DNA of 35,500 nucleotides from MHLP01 sp043736515 (GTDB lineage: Bacteria > Patescibacteriota > Minisyncoccia > Phycocordibacterales > UBA6899). This document shows positions 14,048 to 23,112 of the stretch, piece by piece. A model generated the notes under the pieces. It was not told where the DNA came from and did not search any database. It was given only the letters and a program-made list of their open reading frames with translations. The position numbers and the translations under genes were made by a program. Numbering within the stretch: position 1 is the stretch's first letter; each line of letters starts with the position of its first letter. Location: NCBI GenBank assembly GCA_043736515.1, contig JAYTCK010000010.1, positions 1 to 35,500 of the forward strand. Reading direction: 5' to 3'.

Positions 14048-14053
14048 ATTATA
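14048..14053 (-). promoter_or_regulatory. -10 box of the methyltransferase (leaderless start)
   Basis: TATAAT on the minus strand, 8 nt before ATG 14039, with TTATGT 17 bp further upstream as a weak -35. Confidence 0.55.
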
Positions 14054-14128
14054 TCACTCCTTTCATGAGAACATAAGGAAGTCTATCCCCATAATTGTGC
14101 TATGGAGTAGAACAGTGCATTAAAACGC

Positions 14129-14959
14129 CTACCCTCTCGGGGTGGTGAGCATCTTTTGGACTGCTTCTACTATCTCATCGAGAGTAAAATTTGCCTTAAC
14201 AAAAAACTGGTCCGCCCCCAACTTAAGCGCCTTGTCTATATCCTCACGCTGTCCAAAGTTCGAAAGCATGGCGATCCTGGTTTTTTGAAGTGCGGGATTT
14301 GCACGAATGCGCTTTAGGACCTCATATCCGTCAATTCCCGGAAGAAGAATATCAAGGAGAATAACATCAGGAATCATAGATTCAGCAAGCGCGATTCCCC
14401 TTTCGCCATCCATTACGCTTTCCACCAAGAGTTGCTCTTTACGTAATTTTTGAGTTGCAAGGTCTCGGAGAAATTGGTCGTCCTCTACAATAAGAATCTT
14501 GGAGGCTTTTCGATTGCTGCTTTGTTGCGAAGTAGGTGGCGGAGATGAAACGTTAGTCTTGGATTCCATTCTGGGCTGTAAATGCTTGGTGATTTTTGCC
14601 ATGAGTCTCTCTGGGTCAAGTGTGGATTTCACAAAATAGTCCACTACTCCAAACGGAAGTACGCGACCGATCTCAATTAAATCTCCGTTCTGTGATGAAA
14701 CTATAACCGGGCATTTTGCAATTCGCGGATTTCCATGTGCGCGAAGTGCCTCAAGAAAAACAAAACTCTCGGCCCCGCGTCTGCTCAGATCAAGAACAAT
14801 GAGGTCGGGTGCTATGTTAACGACCGTGTCGATAGCGGAGGATACACCGTCATAAATGATGCATTCGTAGCCAAGTGCGCTCAAGCGATCAAAAAGTAGG
14901 TGCTGCACTTCGAGGTTTGATTCCATTACAAATATTTTTTTTGTGAACGCAGGGGGCAT
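14129..14959 (-). CDS. Response regulator with two receiver domains and no output domain
   Basis: A 276-residue protein. The first receiver (about 8-127) has phospho-acceptor Asp57 in LIVLDLS and Lys111, but the acidic pair near its start is reduced to MESN, so it may be weak or inactive. A Ser/Pro/Gln linker (about 130-150) leads to the second receiver (153-272), with VEDD, acceptor Asp203 in LLDILLPG, Ser233 and Lys255, all canonical. No DNA-binding or enzymatic domain follows, so it probably acts through protein contacts or as a phosphorelay node. It lies 15 nt after the histidine kinase, its likely partner. A TATACT box 9 nt before the ATG may give extra separate transcription. Confidence 0.92.
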   Translation of the reverse strand: MPPAFTKKIFVMESNLEVQHLLFDRLSALGYECIIYDGVSSAIDTVVNIAPDLIVLDLSRRGAESFVFLEALRAHGNPRIAKCPVIVSSQNGDLIEIGRVLPFGVVDYFVKSTLDPERLMAKITKHLQPRMESKTNVSSPPPTSQQSSNRKASKILIVEDDQFLRDLATQKLRKEQLLVESVMDGERGIALAESMIPDVILLDILLPGIDGYEVLKRIRANPALQKTRIAMLSNFGQREDIDKALKLGADQFFVKANFTLDEIVEAVQKMLTTPRG

Positions 14960-14974
14960 TATGTAAGAAGTATA

Positions 14975-16435
14975 TCAGATAGAGTACGGCAAAACCATAT
15001 GGAACGTTGTGCCCTCATCGAGAGTACTTTCAAACCAAATTTTCCCGCCATGGCGCTTTACTACACTTTGAGCGATAAACAGCCCGAGTCCGGAGCCGTT
15101 TGTCTGTGTGCTCACTGCATTTGCTGCGCGGAAAAAACGAGAAAAAATTTGATCCTTTTCATTTTCAGGAATTCCTATGCCTCTGTCCTTTACCGAGAAA
15201 TGAAGCTCGGCGCCTTCCATGGCAACACCCACATCCACCACACTTCCCTCTTTGGTGTATTTGATCGCATTGTCAATAAGGTTTTGCAGAACTTCGCGCA
15301 TCTTGTCCGGATCAATCTTTATCCTTTGAAGCGGCTGCTCAGGGGCCTTAAATTCAACGCGAATATTTTTCTCTGTGGCAAGAGGCAGGAGAGAGCGTAT
15401 CATGTCTTCAATAAGTTCCTCAAATTGTACCGGGACAAAGTTGTATTTGAGTTTCCCGGATTCAAGACGGTCGACTTCAAGCATGTCATTGATGAGCGTG
15501 ATCATGCGCTCATTTGACTCAAATCCTTTTACAAGAAGGTCCCGCTGTGCAGGAACAATTGGGCCAATATCTTCGTCGAGAAGAATATTGAGTGTCCACT
15601 TCACAGCAGAAAGTGGGGTGCGCAGCTGGTGGGCAACGATAGAAATGATCTCAGATTTCATGCGGTCGAGCTGCGTTAGCTTTTCGTTCACCTTAGAAAG
15701 TTCAAGGTCTCGGCGGACTAAAAGTTTCGCACTTTGGTCAAACTCGGTAGTCAAGAATTCGAGTCTTTTAACGTGATCTTCTTCTCTTTTGAGCTGATCA
15801 AAAAAAAGAAGATCTCTGGCCTTGTGGAGGCGAGAAACATACCCGCAAAAAAATCCCGTGAGAAGGAAGATCAGAAAAATTATACCTGCTTGTGAAAGTG
15901 CTAGAGAAAGCTCTTTTGAAAAATATATTTTTTCAACATCGGAATTGATGAGCACATTGCCCACCCCTGAATGAACCAGAACTGATAACAACACTAAAAA
16001 TCCCGAGAAAACGGCGATGGTGATGGCGCCACGAAAACCAAATAACACCATTGAGGCAATGATGGGGATGAAAAAGAATGAGTGTCCGATACTTTCTACT
16101 CCTCCGCCCGTAAAAAGAAGCACCACGAAGAACATCAAGAGATCAAGCGCCACTTGTCCCACGTTAAAGAGATTTATTGTCTCTGCTGATAGCTTTTCCT
16201 GATCGGCTCGCCGCAGGAAAATATAAAAAAACAAATTCAGTAAAAGCACCGAAAGAAACATTACAACAAGAATCGTAGAGGCACCCTCAAAATTATTTTC
16301 ATCTCGGGCGACAAGTACCAGGAAAAACGCCAGCCACATATAATACCACCTCGCATCAACAATCCAGCCTGCCGCTTGGAGGGGTGAGAATCCTATGTAT
16401 TTCTTTTTTGAGGGCTGCATGGTGTTCATATTCAT
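14975..16435 (-). CDS. Membrane sensor histidine kinase
   Basis: A 486-residue protein. Residues about 28-205 hold roughly six membrane helices with no large outside domain. A coiled-coil region (about 210-255) leads to the dimerisation/phosphoacceptor domain with His269 in IVAHQLRTP. The ATPase domain has the N-box NLIDNAIKYT (385-394), G1 DRGIGIP (417 on), the F-box FSRFFRA and G2 GSGLGLF (447-453). All catalytic motifs are intact. The few-loop membrane domain suggests sensing within or at the membrane, or input from the FIST protein encoded 17 nt upstream. Confidence 0.96.
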   Translation of the reverse strand: MNMNTMQPSKKKYIGFSPLQAAGWIVDARWYYMWLAFFLVLVARDENNFEGASTILVVMFLSVLLLNLFFYIFLRRADQEKLSAETINLFNVGQVALDLLMFFVVLLFTGGGVESIGHSFFFIPIIASMVLFGFRGAITIAVFSGFLVLLSVLVHSGVGNVLINSDVEKIYFSKELSLALSQAGIIFLIFLLTGFFCGYVSRLHKARDLLFFDQLKREEDHVKRLEFLTTEFDQSAKLLVRRDLELSKVNEKLTQLDRMKSEIISIVAHQLRTPLSAVKWTLNILLDEDIGPIVPAQRDLLVKGFESNERMITLINDMLEVDRLESGKLKYNFVPVQFEELIEDMIRSLLPLATEKNIRVEFKAPEQPLQRIKIDPDKMREVLQNLIDNAIKYTKEGSVVDVGVAMEGAELHFSVKDRGIGIPENEKDQIFSRFFRAANAVSTQTNGSGLGLFIAQSVVKRHGGKIWFESTLDEGTTFHMVLPYSI

Positions 16436-16452
16436 GTTACGCGAGATGATGG

Positions 16453-17628
16453 CTACTCAGCAAGCGCCCAAATAAGTAATGCCCCGTTGTCAAAGGACAC
16501 CTTCCCCGCTGTGGCACCTCCAATCTCGGCATATGTGTAAAGTCCAGCGATCGGCACATCTCGTCCAATGATCTGTTGAATTATTTGTATCTCCTCATCA
16601 GCATGGAGGCCAAGCATTTTTTTGCGTGCAATAGAATTCATGACTATCACCGCTTTGGGTTTTCTTCCTTCGAGCTTTGTCATGACTTCCTCTGCGGCAA
16701 GCCTTGCGGTCTCGAGTCCGCGCTCAAGATCTGAGATCATCAATCGAATTTCGGAACCTTCGGGAATAGAGGCAGTAAATAGCATTGCTCCATGCTGATC
16801 TACAAAAACAGGGTTTCGCAGTACAACATCGAGGCTTTCCGGCGAAAAAACTCCGAGCGGGAATGTGATTGCCAGAGAAGGCAAAAGTCCCTCATGTAAT
16901 TCACTCAAGTGTTCCACGCCAAAGTATTCTTCGTAGATAGAAGATGCGGGCTTGCCATCAAGTTCGTGAAGCATCGTGCCGGACGACTTTGTCACCTTGC
17001 GTGCAATACCAATCGGCAAAAATCCGTGTTTCGTGACTCCAACGGACTTGTATTCACCCGAAAGGCCGACACCCACAATAGATCCGGAGTATACTTTTTG
17101 ATTCAAATATTGATATGTCTCATAAAAACGGAGGTCATCGGCTGCAGCACCCCCAAATATAGGAAAGTTTTGTCCAAAGCGTCCAATTGCTCCATCGAGC
17201 GTTAAGTCCCCATTGCCTGAAAGGATATCAAGAAAAAGAAGGGCTGAGTTCACATATCCGTTTGAGTTGTATTCGATGAGATTTGCACAGTCTTCCCCTG
17301 CCTTGGCTGGACTCCAAAGGATGTGATGTCCGATTCCTTCCCAAAACTTCATTTGGTCAGAAACGATTCCCAGTACGACCACACTTTTTTCACCAGAAAA
17401 AGCTTCGCTAGAAATTTCTCCTGCTGTGGAACACCCAATAACGATGCTTTTGCCTCCGACATCATTGATTCCTTCGATGACCTTATCTTGGTCGAGAGTA
17501 ATTGAGGCAAATACAAAAAAAATATCAGCAACATTTCCCGGAAGACCGGAGAGTGCCTGCTGGCACGCTTCCTGTCCCGCAATTTTTGCATCATATCCCT
17601 TCCCTATACCGAGACTGGCAGCGATCAT
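16453..17628 (-). CDS. FIST-domain sensor protein (FIST1)
   Basis: A 391-residue soluble protein. The N-terminal half is the FIST domain, with the characteristic IVIGCSTAGEISSEAF near residues 82-97 and FGGAAADDLRF later. The C-terminal half is FIST_C, ending with VIVMNSIARKKMLG, AGLYTYAEIGG and GALLIWALAE. FIST domains are thought to bind small ligands such as amino acids and to feed signal-transduction proteins. Here the gene begins an operon with the histidine kinase and dual-receiver regulator, supporting a role as their cytoplasmic input. A TATACT box 8 nt before the ATG implies a leaderless transcript. Confidence 0.93.
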   Translation of the reverse strand: MIAASLGIGKGYDAKIAGQEACQQALSGLPGNVADIFFVFASITLDQDKVIEGINDVGGKSIVIGCSTAGEISSEAFSGEKSVVVLGIVSDQMKFWEGIGHHILWSPAKAGEDCANLIEYNSNGYVNSALLFLDILSGNGDLTLDGAIGRFGQNFPIFGGAAADDLRFYETYQYLNQKVYSGSIVGVGLSGEYKSVGVTKHGFLPIGIARKVTKSSGTMLHELDGKPASSIYEEYFGVEHLSELHEGLLPSLAITFPLGVFSPESLDVVLRNPVFVDQHGAMLFTASIPEGSEIRLMISDLERGLETARLAAEEVMTKLEGRKPKAVIVMNSIARKKMLGLHADEEIQIIQQIIGRDVPIAGLYTYAEIGGATAGKVSFDNGALLIWALAE

Positions 17629-17636
17629 ATTGCTCT

Positions 17637-17642
17637 AGTATA
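17637..17642 (-). promoter_or_regulatory. -10 box of the FIST1 signalling operon (leaderless start)
   Basis: TATACT on the minus strand, 8 nt before ATG 17628; no convincing -35. Confidence 0.45.
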
Positions 17643-17687
17643 ACATGAACCCATCTCAACATAACCATGAATAAATCAAAGTAACAT

Positions 17688-17716
17688 GAAAAATCCGCAC
17701 ATGTGGTGTGTGCGGA
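17688..17716 (-). terminator. Intrinsic terminator after the acidic-protein gene
   Basis: ATCCGCACA/TGTGCGGAT stem with a short loop; on the minus strand it is followed by five T residues. It starts a few nt after the stop codon of the 17722 gene. Confidence 0.85.
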
Positions 17717-17721
17717 TGTGT

Positions 17722-18195
17722 TTAGCTTGGTGGTTCTTCGGGTTTCTCGGGTGCTCCCGGTGTATCATCTTTTTTTGAGGAGACGAGAGTTAATTTTGGT
17801 TTTGCGGAAAAATGAGAAAACTCGATGTCAACTCCATGCTTGGTGCGTGCGTATTCATGAAATTCTTTTTTGAGGAGTGGGTCTTTCTCAAGCGGCGACG
17901 TGAGAAGAGCAAATAGACTGATGTATTCGTCCAGAGTATTTGATTGATACTCTGCAAGTGACTCATCTCTATCTATTAGGAGATTCTGAAAATGTGTTGG
18001 GGAATCATCAGGGTCATCATCTTCGTCATCTTCATCAAATTCCACAATACCAGCAATATCAATACCGTCGATGGTGGTATCAATGTCATTAAGAGGATCG
18101 ATATCATCCATCAGGAGGTATATGCGTACGAGCGCAAAAAAAAGATCTTCCTTTTCTATGGGAATACTGCTTAACGGAGGAGATTCCAGCTGCAT
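17722..18195 (-). CDS. Acidic hypothetical protein
   Basis: A 157-residue soluble protein starting MQLESPPLSSIPIEKEDLFF. The centre (about 30-68) is extremely rich in Asp and Glu (IVEFDEDDEDDDPDDSPTHF), and the C-terminus is Lys/Pro/Glu-rich and probably disordered (KKDDTPGAPEKPEEPPS). The section DEYISLFALLTSPLEKDPLL looks helical. No family recognised. It lies between uvrB and the FIST1 operon, with its own terminator. AGGAG-like sequence is not evident before the ATG. Confidence 0.75.
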   Translation of the reverse strand: MQLESPPLSSIPIEKEDLFFALVRIYLLMDDIDPLNDIDTTIDGIDIAGIVEFDEDDEDDDPDDSPTHFQNLLIDRDESLAEYQSNTLDEYISLFALLTSPLEKDPLLKKEFHEYARTKHGVDIEFSHFSAKPKLTLVSSKKDDTPGAPEKPEEPPS

Positions 18196-18257
18196 TTGTT
18201 ACTCCAAATAACAATCTGCTTCTATCATACGAAGCTTCAACAAATACACAAGTTGAA

Positions 18258-20300
18258 TTATTTCCTGCTTCGACGCACAGATTTTGCTTTGATCGGCTCG
18301 CCTTTGAGTATTTGAATCTCATCACGGAGGAGGGCGGCAGTCTCAAAATCAAGTTCTTTGACTGCGGCTTTCATTTGTTTTTCCTTTTGCTTTATGAGTT
18401 TGTTCGGGTCTTTTTCAAATTGTTTTTTATCAAGCAGGAACATTTCCTTGAGTGTCTTTTCGTGGATGTTTTCCATCTCTTCGGTAATATCGTGGATTTT
18501 CTTTTTGATCGATATCGGAGTGATATTGTTGACTTTATTGTGGGCAAGCTGCACACTGCGTCTCCTGTTGGTCTCCCCTATCGCAGCGGTAAGTGACTTC
18601 GTCATGACATCGGCATAAAGGAGCACACGCCCGGAAATATGACGTGCGGCGCGGCCGATGGTTTGAATCAGTGATGTTTCTGAGCGAAGAAAGCCCTCTT
18701 TGTCGGCGTCGAGAATAGCAACGAGTGATACTTCAGGAAGATCGAGTCCTTCACGCAGGAGGTTAACCCCGACAAGACAGTCAAATGTGCCCTTACGAAA
18801 TTCTGTCAAAATTTTTATGCGCTCAATCGTTTTGATATCACTGTGAAGGTATTCAGACTTTACGCCCTTTTCTTTGAGGTAGAGCGAGAGATCTTCAGCC
18901 ATTTTTTTTGTCAGCGTCGTGACCATCACACGCTCGTCCTTTTTGACGACCAGAGCTGCTTCCTCGATAAAATCTTTAATTTGCCCGCCGTAGTCACTTG
19001 TTGCGACTACACCGCGCACCACCATCTCAGGGTCGATAAGTCCGGTGGGGCGTATCACCTGCTCGACAGTTTTTTCGCTCACTTCGCGTTCAAAGTCGGC
19101 TGGTGTGGCGGAGGTAAAGAGAACCTGACCCACTCGCTCTTCCCATTCATGAAACTGCAGCGGGCGGTTGTCGCGAGCGGATGGGAGTCGAAAACCATGT
19201 TCGACGAGTGTTTTCTTGCGCGACTGATCTCCTGCATGCATAGCGCGAAGCTGTGGGATTGTCACGTGAGATTCGTCGATAATGGTAAGAAAATCGGGGC
19301 TACCGTCTGCCTTATGTGGGAAATACGAGAGCAATGTCTCCGGAGGCTCACCTTCCTTCTTGCCCGAAAAATGTCGAGAATAATTTTCTATGCCGCTGCA
19401 GTACCCCACCTCCTCGATCATTGCGATATCGTACTTGGTGCGGCGCTTCAGTCGTTCGGCTTCGAGCAATTTTCCTTCCTTGTCAAAAACGGCGAGCTGT
19501 TTTTTAAGCTCCTCTCTGATATCATCGAGCGCACGTGCGCGATCATCTTCGGAAGTAATAAAGTGTTTTGCAGGAAAAAGAAATACTGTTTGTTCAACAC
19601 TAATAATTGCGCGAGAAATAGGATCGATTTTTTGGATGAGCTCGATGGTGCTCCCTGAGAACGTCAGATGGTACACGACAAGTTCTCCTGTCGGCATGAT
19701 CTCAATCGTGTTTCCGATGCCGCGAAAGGTGCCGGGCATGAGGTCGGCATTGGTGCGATCAAAATGAATATTCACGAGTTTGCGAATGAGATCATTGCGC
19801 GAAAGGATGTCGCCTTGGGTAAGCTTGAGATTTACTTTGAGGTACTCGGCCGGTGACCCGAGTCCGTAAATACATGAGACTGAGGCAACGATAATCACAT
19901 CACGGCGCGAAAGCAGCGCCTGGGTCGAGGCGTGTCGTAAGCGGTCGATCTCATCGTTGATTTGCGCATCCTTTTCAATATAGGTGTCGGTGGTCGGCAA
20001 GTATGCTTCCGGCTGGTAGTAGTCGTAGTAAGACACAAAATAATGCACGGCATTGTTCGGAAAGAATTGCCGATACTCCTGAGCGAGCTGTGCGGCGAGT
20101 GTTTTATTGTGCGCAATTACAAGCGTTGGTCTATCCTGATGTGCAATCACGTTTGCTGCGGTGAACGTTTTTCCCGAGCCAGTCACACCCAAAAGCGTCT
20201 GGTAGCGCATACCTTTTGTGAAGCCTAGAGTGAGCTCTGTAATAGCTTTTGGCTGATCGCCTGCAGGCTGCCAGTCGGATTTGAGTGTAAAGTTTGCCAT
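18258..20300 (-). CDS. uvrB: Excinuclease ABC subunit B
   Basis: From ATG 20300 the protein has 680 residues. Walker A is GVTGSGKT (38-45). The beta-hairpin that probes DNA includes YYDYYQPEAYLP. DESH is the DEAD-box-like motif in TIIDESH. Helicase motifs V and VI are visible in LLREGLDLPEVSLVAILD and QTIGRAARH. The C-terminal UVR domain (KQMKAAVKELDFETAALLRD) contacts UvrC. UvrB verifies damage in nucleotide excision repair after loading by UvrA. The frame extends 14 codons upstream, but MANFTLKSDWQPAGDQP is the family start. Transcribed divergently from a small membrane-protein gene. Confidence 0.98.
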   Translation of the reverse strand: MANFTLKSDWQPAGDQPKAITELTLGFTKGMRYQTLLGVTGSGKTFTAANVIAHQDRPTLVIAHNKTLAAQLAQEYRQFFPNNAVHYFVSYYDYYQPEAYLPTTDTYIEKDAQINDEIDRLRHASTQALLSRRDVIIVASVSCIYGLGSPAEYLKVNLKLTQGDILSRNDLIRKLVNIHFDRTNADLMPGTFRGIGNTIEIMPTGELVVYHLTFSGSTIELIQKIDPISRAIISVEQTVFLFPAKHFITSEDDRARALDDIREELKKQLAVFDKEGKLLEAERLKRRTKYDIAMIEEVGYCSGIENYSRHFSGKKEGEPPETLLSYFPHKADGSPDFLTIIDESHVTIPQLRAMHAGDQSRKKTLVEHGFRLPSARDNRPLQFHEWEERVGQVLFTSATPADFEREVSEKTVEQVIRPTGLIDPEMVVRGVVATSDYGGQIKDFIEEAALVVKKDERVMVTTLTKKMAEDLSLYLKEKGVKSEYLHSDIKTIERIKILTEFRKGTFDCLVGVNLLREGLDLPEVSLVAILDADKEGFLRSETSLIQTIGRAARHISGRVLLYADVMTKSLTAAIGETNRRRSVQLAHNKVNNITPISIKKKIHDITEEMENIHEKTLKEMFLLDKKQFEKDPNKLIKQKEKQMKAAVKELDFETAALLRDEIQILKGEPIKAKSVRRSRK

Positions 20301-20369
20301 ACCGATGCTTGACAAGATAGCATAAAATTGTAGTTTAAGCAAAGTAGTTCACTGTGAAAGGACTTTCCA

Positions 20370-20549
20370 ATGCGTTCGTCTTTTAAAAATTTTCCCTTTT
20401 TTCTCGCTGTGGTCATGTACTTCTTCGTTTTCAAGGAGTTGGTGAATACACTAGGAATTGACAGCGAATTTGCTACTACCTTAATAGAAGGTGTACTGAC
20501 TTTTGGTCTTGGATATTTTACATGCTGGGCAACAAGGAAAAAACAATAA
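20370..20549 (+). CDS. Small membrane protein, 59 residues
   Basis: ATG 20370 opens a 59-codon frame ending TAA at 20547-20549. The product begins MRSSFKNFPFFLAVVMYFFV and has one strong helix at about 8-21 and a second hydrophobic stretch at about 40-54 (IEGVLTFGLGYFTCWA), then a basic end RKKQ. AAAGGA lies 8 nt before the ATG and a clean terminator begins 6 nt after the stop, both supporting a real gene. It is divergent from uvrB. A two-helix hairpin in the membrane is likely; the function is unknown. Confidence 0.7.
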   Translation: MRSSFKNFPFFLAVVMYFFVFKELVNTLGIDSEFATTLIEGVLTFGLGYFTCWATRKKQ

Positions 20550-20554
20550 GGACA

Positions 20555-20580
20555 AGAAACCGCTCATTGCGGTTTTTTTA
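20555..20580 (+). terminator. Intrinsic terminator after the 59-residue gene
   Basis: AAACCGC/GCGGTTT stem, 5-nt loop, followed by a run of T. Confidence 0.9.
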
Positions 20581-20644
20581 TGATGATATTTCCATTGAAC
20601 CCATTGTTGGGTATACTCAATAATAGGTATTTTCGGGAGAAATT

Positions 20645-20857
20645 GTGTATACAATCTGCGATAAGCCCATCTTTGGGAAACGGATGGTAGTGCGAGGTCG
20701 ATGTGGACTTTTCGCGAACCACTCTGGCCAATGCGCGATAAAGGTTGAGACGAAAACGCCAATTGAGACAGGTGCTCAGGTACCACTTGACCTCAATCTG
20801 GATCAGCATGATCCGGGTGATACATGGAAACCCGGACGCGACTTACCTCTCTATTAG
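20645..20857 (+). CDS. Small Cys-containing hypothetical protein
   Basis: A 70-codon frame from GTG 20645 with GGGAG 5 nt upstream and a terminator 10 nt downstream. The product has Cys at about 5, 20 and 30 and a His at 26 (RCGLFANHSGQC), spaced like a small zinc-binding knuckle, followed by a Pro/Asp-rich tail (DLNLDQHDPGDTWKPG). No known family is recognised. The regulatory signals on both sides support it; metal binding is an inference from spacing only. Confidence 0.6.
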   Translation: MYTICDKPIFGKRMVVRGRCGLFANHSGQCAIKVETKTPIETGAQVPLDLNLDQHDPGDTWKPGRDLPLY

Positions 20858-20867
20858 CACAACATTC

Positions 20868-20897
20868 TCCGTCAGCACAACTGGCGGATTTTTGTTA
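20868..20897 (+). terminator. Terminator after the 20645 gene
   Basis: TCCGTCAG/CTGGCGGA stem with one G.T pair, a 5-nt loop and five T residues. Confidence 0.75.
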
Positions 20898-20901
20898 GAT
20901 G

Positions 20902-22095
20902 CTACAATTTCTTATAATAGTTACGTAAAGTTTCTTCTTTCAGTGCTTCATAAGTACCGTCAAAGAGTGAGAGCCTGATGCGCTCAACCAGATTGATTGC
21001 AAAATATAAATTATGAATTGACCCCAGTGCGGCACCAAGCATCTCGTCTTCGCGAAAAAGATGTGCGAGATAGGCACGGGTGTGGTGGGTGCAGGCATAG
21101 CATGTGCATCCATCATCAATCGGCGTGTGATCTTCGGTATATTGCGCGTTGGTGATATGCATCCGTCCGTGCTTTGTATAAAGCGAACCATTGCGCCCCA
21201 GTCGGGTGGGCGATACACAATCAAACGTATCAACGCCCGCTTCAATGCCGTAGAAAAAGTCGATCGGCTCACCGATGCCAAGAAGGTGTCGCGGTTTATA
21301 TTCGGGAAGGATGCTATTCACCCACCTTACGGCTGTGCCAATATCGTCTTTGCTAAATGATCCGCCGATGCCGAAGCCGTCAAAATCCATCGCGCCGATA
21401 GTGCATGCAGCCTCTTCGCGCAAGTCTTTGTGCTTGCCGCCTTGTATAACACCGTAGAGCGCCTGATCGCCACCGAGGCGTTTGTGTTCGGCGAGAGAGC
21501 GCTTTGCCCACTCGTGCGTGCGATCAAGCGAGCGCTTTTGTTTGTCGTGAGGCGCATGCGGAGATGTACATTCATCGAATGCAACGATGATATCTGCACC
21601 AATATTGTGCTGGATCTGTATTGAACGTTCAGGAGTGAAGCGGTGCGTGGAGCCGTCACGATGTGATTTGAATGTCACACCCTCATCGTCAATCGTTGCA
21701 AGCTGGCCGTGATCAGTGTCGGTGTCCTCTTCGTTTTCTTCTTCGGTCGCAACTTTGCCAATCCCCTTTCCGAATGCGACGCCGAGGGAGAACACTTGAA
21801 AGCCGCCTGAGTCTGTAAAAGTCGGACCATCCCAGTTCATAAATTTTGCGAGGCCTCCAGCCTTTTTTACCAGCTCATCTCCCGGTGCAAGATAGAGATG
21901 GTACGTATTTGCCAGCACCATCTGGGTGCCGAGCGTCTTGACCTGCTCCATTGTAAGGGATTTCACTGTGGCCTTTGTGCCCACGACGACAAACGCCGGA
22001 GTCTTAATATCACCATGCGGCGTATGGATAATTCCCGCCCGCGCTAAGGAGTCCCCTCCCGCTTTTTTCTCGATGGTAAACCCGAATTTCTTCAT
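20902..22095 (-). CDS. tgt: Queuine/preQ1 tRNA-guanine transglycosylase
   Basis: A 397-residue enzyme that replaces G34 of tRNAs with GUN anticodons by a queuosine precursor. The base-recognition Asp stands in TFTDSGGFQVFSLG (D95), the nucleophile in FDCVSPTRLGRNG, and the zinc site in CTCYACTHHTRAYLAHLF. An acidic insertion (EEENEEDTDTDHG, about 119-131) follows the FSLG motif; a shorter form is usual there in Escherichia coli. No queuosine synthesis gene is in the window, so the base may be scavenged. A TATAGT box 7 nt before the ATG suggests leaderless translation. Confidence 0.96.
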   Translation of the reverse strand: MKKFGFTIEKKAGGDSLARAGIIHTPHGDIKTPAFVVVGTKATVKSLTMEQVKTLGTQMVLANTYHLYLAPGDELVKKAGGLAKFMNWDGPTFTDSGGFQVFSLGVAFGKGIGKVATEEENEEDTDTDHGQLATIDDEGVTFKSHRDGSTHRFTPERSIQIQHNIGADIIVAFDECTSPHAPHDKQKRSLDRTHEWAKRSLAEHKRLGGDQALYGVIQGGKHKDLREEAACTIGAMDFDGFGIGGSFSKDDIGTAVRWVNSILPEYKPRHLLGIGEPIDFFYGIEAGVDTFDCVSPTRLGRNGSLYTKHGRMHITNAQYTEDHTPIDDGCTCYACTHHTRAYLAHLFREDEMLGAALGSIHNLYFAINLVERIRLSLFDGTYEALKEETLRNYYKKL

Positions 22096-22102
22096 GAGTG
22101 TG

Positions 22103-22108
22103 ACTATA
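22103..22108 (-). promoter_or_regulatory. -10 box of tgt (leaderless start)
   Basis: TATAGT on the minus strand, 7 nt upstream of ATG 22095. Confidence 0.45.
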
Positions 22109-22187
22109 CCACATGTCGGATTTATTGTGGAAAATCCATATGCTATAGTACAGAAAGCAAAATTCGTTTATCACAAAGAAAAGCACC

Positions 22188-23105
22188 ATGAAACAATATC
22201 TTGATTATCTACGTCATATCAAAGCAAACGGGAAAGTAAAGACCGATCGTACCGGAACGGGAACGAAAAGTGTTTTTGGCTATCAAATGCGTTTTAATCT
22301 TGCCGATGGATTTCCGCTTGCGACCACAAAAAAGCTGCCGTTTAAAACCATTACTCATGAACTACTGTGGTTTCTGAAAGGCGACTCCAATCTTCGCTAC
22401 CTTGCCGACAACAACGTACATATCTGGGACGAATGGCCATACAAGGCATATCTCATTCGCAATGGAAAACCGGTGCCCAAAACCAATTCGGATGAATGGA
22501 AAACGGGTATTGCCGAATTCATTGAGCAGATCAAGGCGGATGACGCATTTGCAAAAGACTACGGTGAGCTCGGTCCAATCTACGGTTATCAGTGGCGTAG
22601 TTGGCCGACACCAAATAACGGACATGTCGATCAGATCACCCAGGTCATCGAACAAATAAAGAAAAGCCCCGACTCACGGCGCTTGATCGTCTCTGCGTGG
22701 AATGTCGCCGATATCGAAGAAATGGCGAAAGCGGGACTTCCGCCGTGCCACTGCCTCTTCCAATTTTCTGTCACTGACGGCAAACTATCGTGCCTCCTGT
22801 ATCAGCGCAGTTGTGATTCGTTTCTCGGTGTCCCTTTCAATATAGCGTCCTATGCCTTACTCACGCACATGGTTGCACACGTGACAGGCCTTGAGGTCGG
22901 AGAATTTATCTGGACGGGAGGCGATTGCCACATCTACCTCAATCATTTTGAACAGGTTGATTCGCAGCTTAGTCGTACGCCAAAAAAACTCCCGAGACTT
23001 GTGCTTAGTCCCGATGTGAAAGATATTTTTTCTTTCACGATCGATGATTTTACGCTTCTTGATTACAACCCCGATGCGTCAATCAAGGCGCCTATTGCCG
23101 TTTGA
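22188..23105 (+). CDS. thyA: Thymidylate synthase
   Basis: A 305-residue enzyme converting dUMP to dTMP with methylene-tetrahydrofolate as carbon donor and reductant. Phosphate-binding Arg stands in TDRTGTGT, the catalytic Cys187 in GLPPCHC, and substrate-contacting residues in QRSCDSFLGVPFNIASYALL. A roughly 40-residue insertion (about 84-125) in the small domain makes it longer than the 264-residue E. coli enzyme and similar in plan to the Lactobacillus type. It is followed 41 nt later by folA, which regenerates tetrahydrofolate from the dihydrofolate made here. It ends with TGA, showing TGA is a stop in this genome. Confidence 0.98.
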   Translation: MKQYLDYLRHIKANGKVKTDRTGTGTKSVFGYQMRFNLADGFPLATTKKLPFKTITHELLWFLKGDSNLRYLADNNVHIWDEWPYKAYLIRNGKPVPKTNSDEWKTGIAEFIEQIKADDAFAKDYGELGPIYGYQWRSWPTPNNGHVDQITQVIEQIKKSPDSRRLIVSAWNVADIEEMAKAGLPPCHCLFQFSVTDGKLSCLLYQRSCDSFLGVPFNIASYALLTHMVAHVTGLEVGEFIWTGGDCHIYLNHFEQVDSQLSRTPKKLPRLVLSPDVKDIFSFTIDDFTLLDYNPDASIKAPIAV

Positions 23106-23112
23106 ACAATCT

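Noticed and set aside
22188..23105. Alternative genetic code (TGA as Gly, as in some CPR lineages)
   Set aside because: thyA and other genes end at TGA at the expected family length, and no in-frame TGA is found inside conserved domains.
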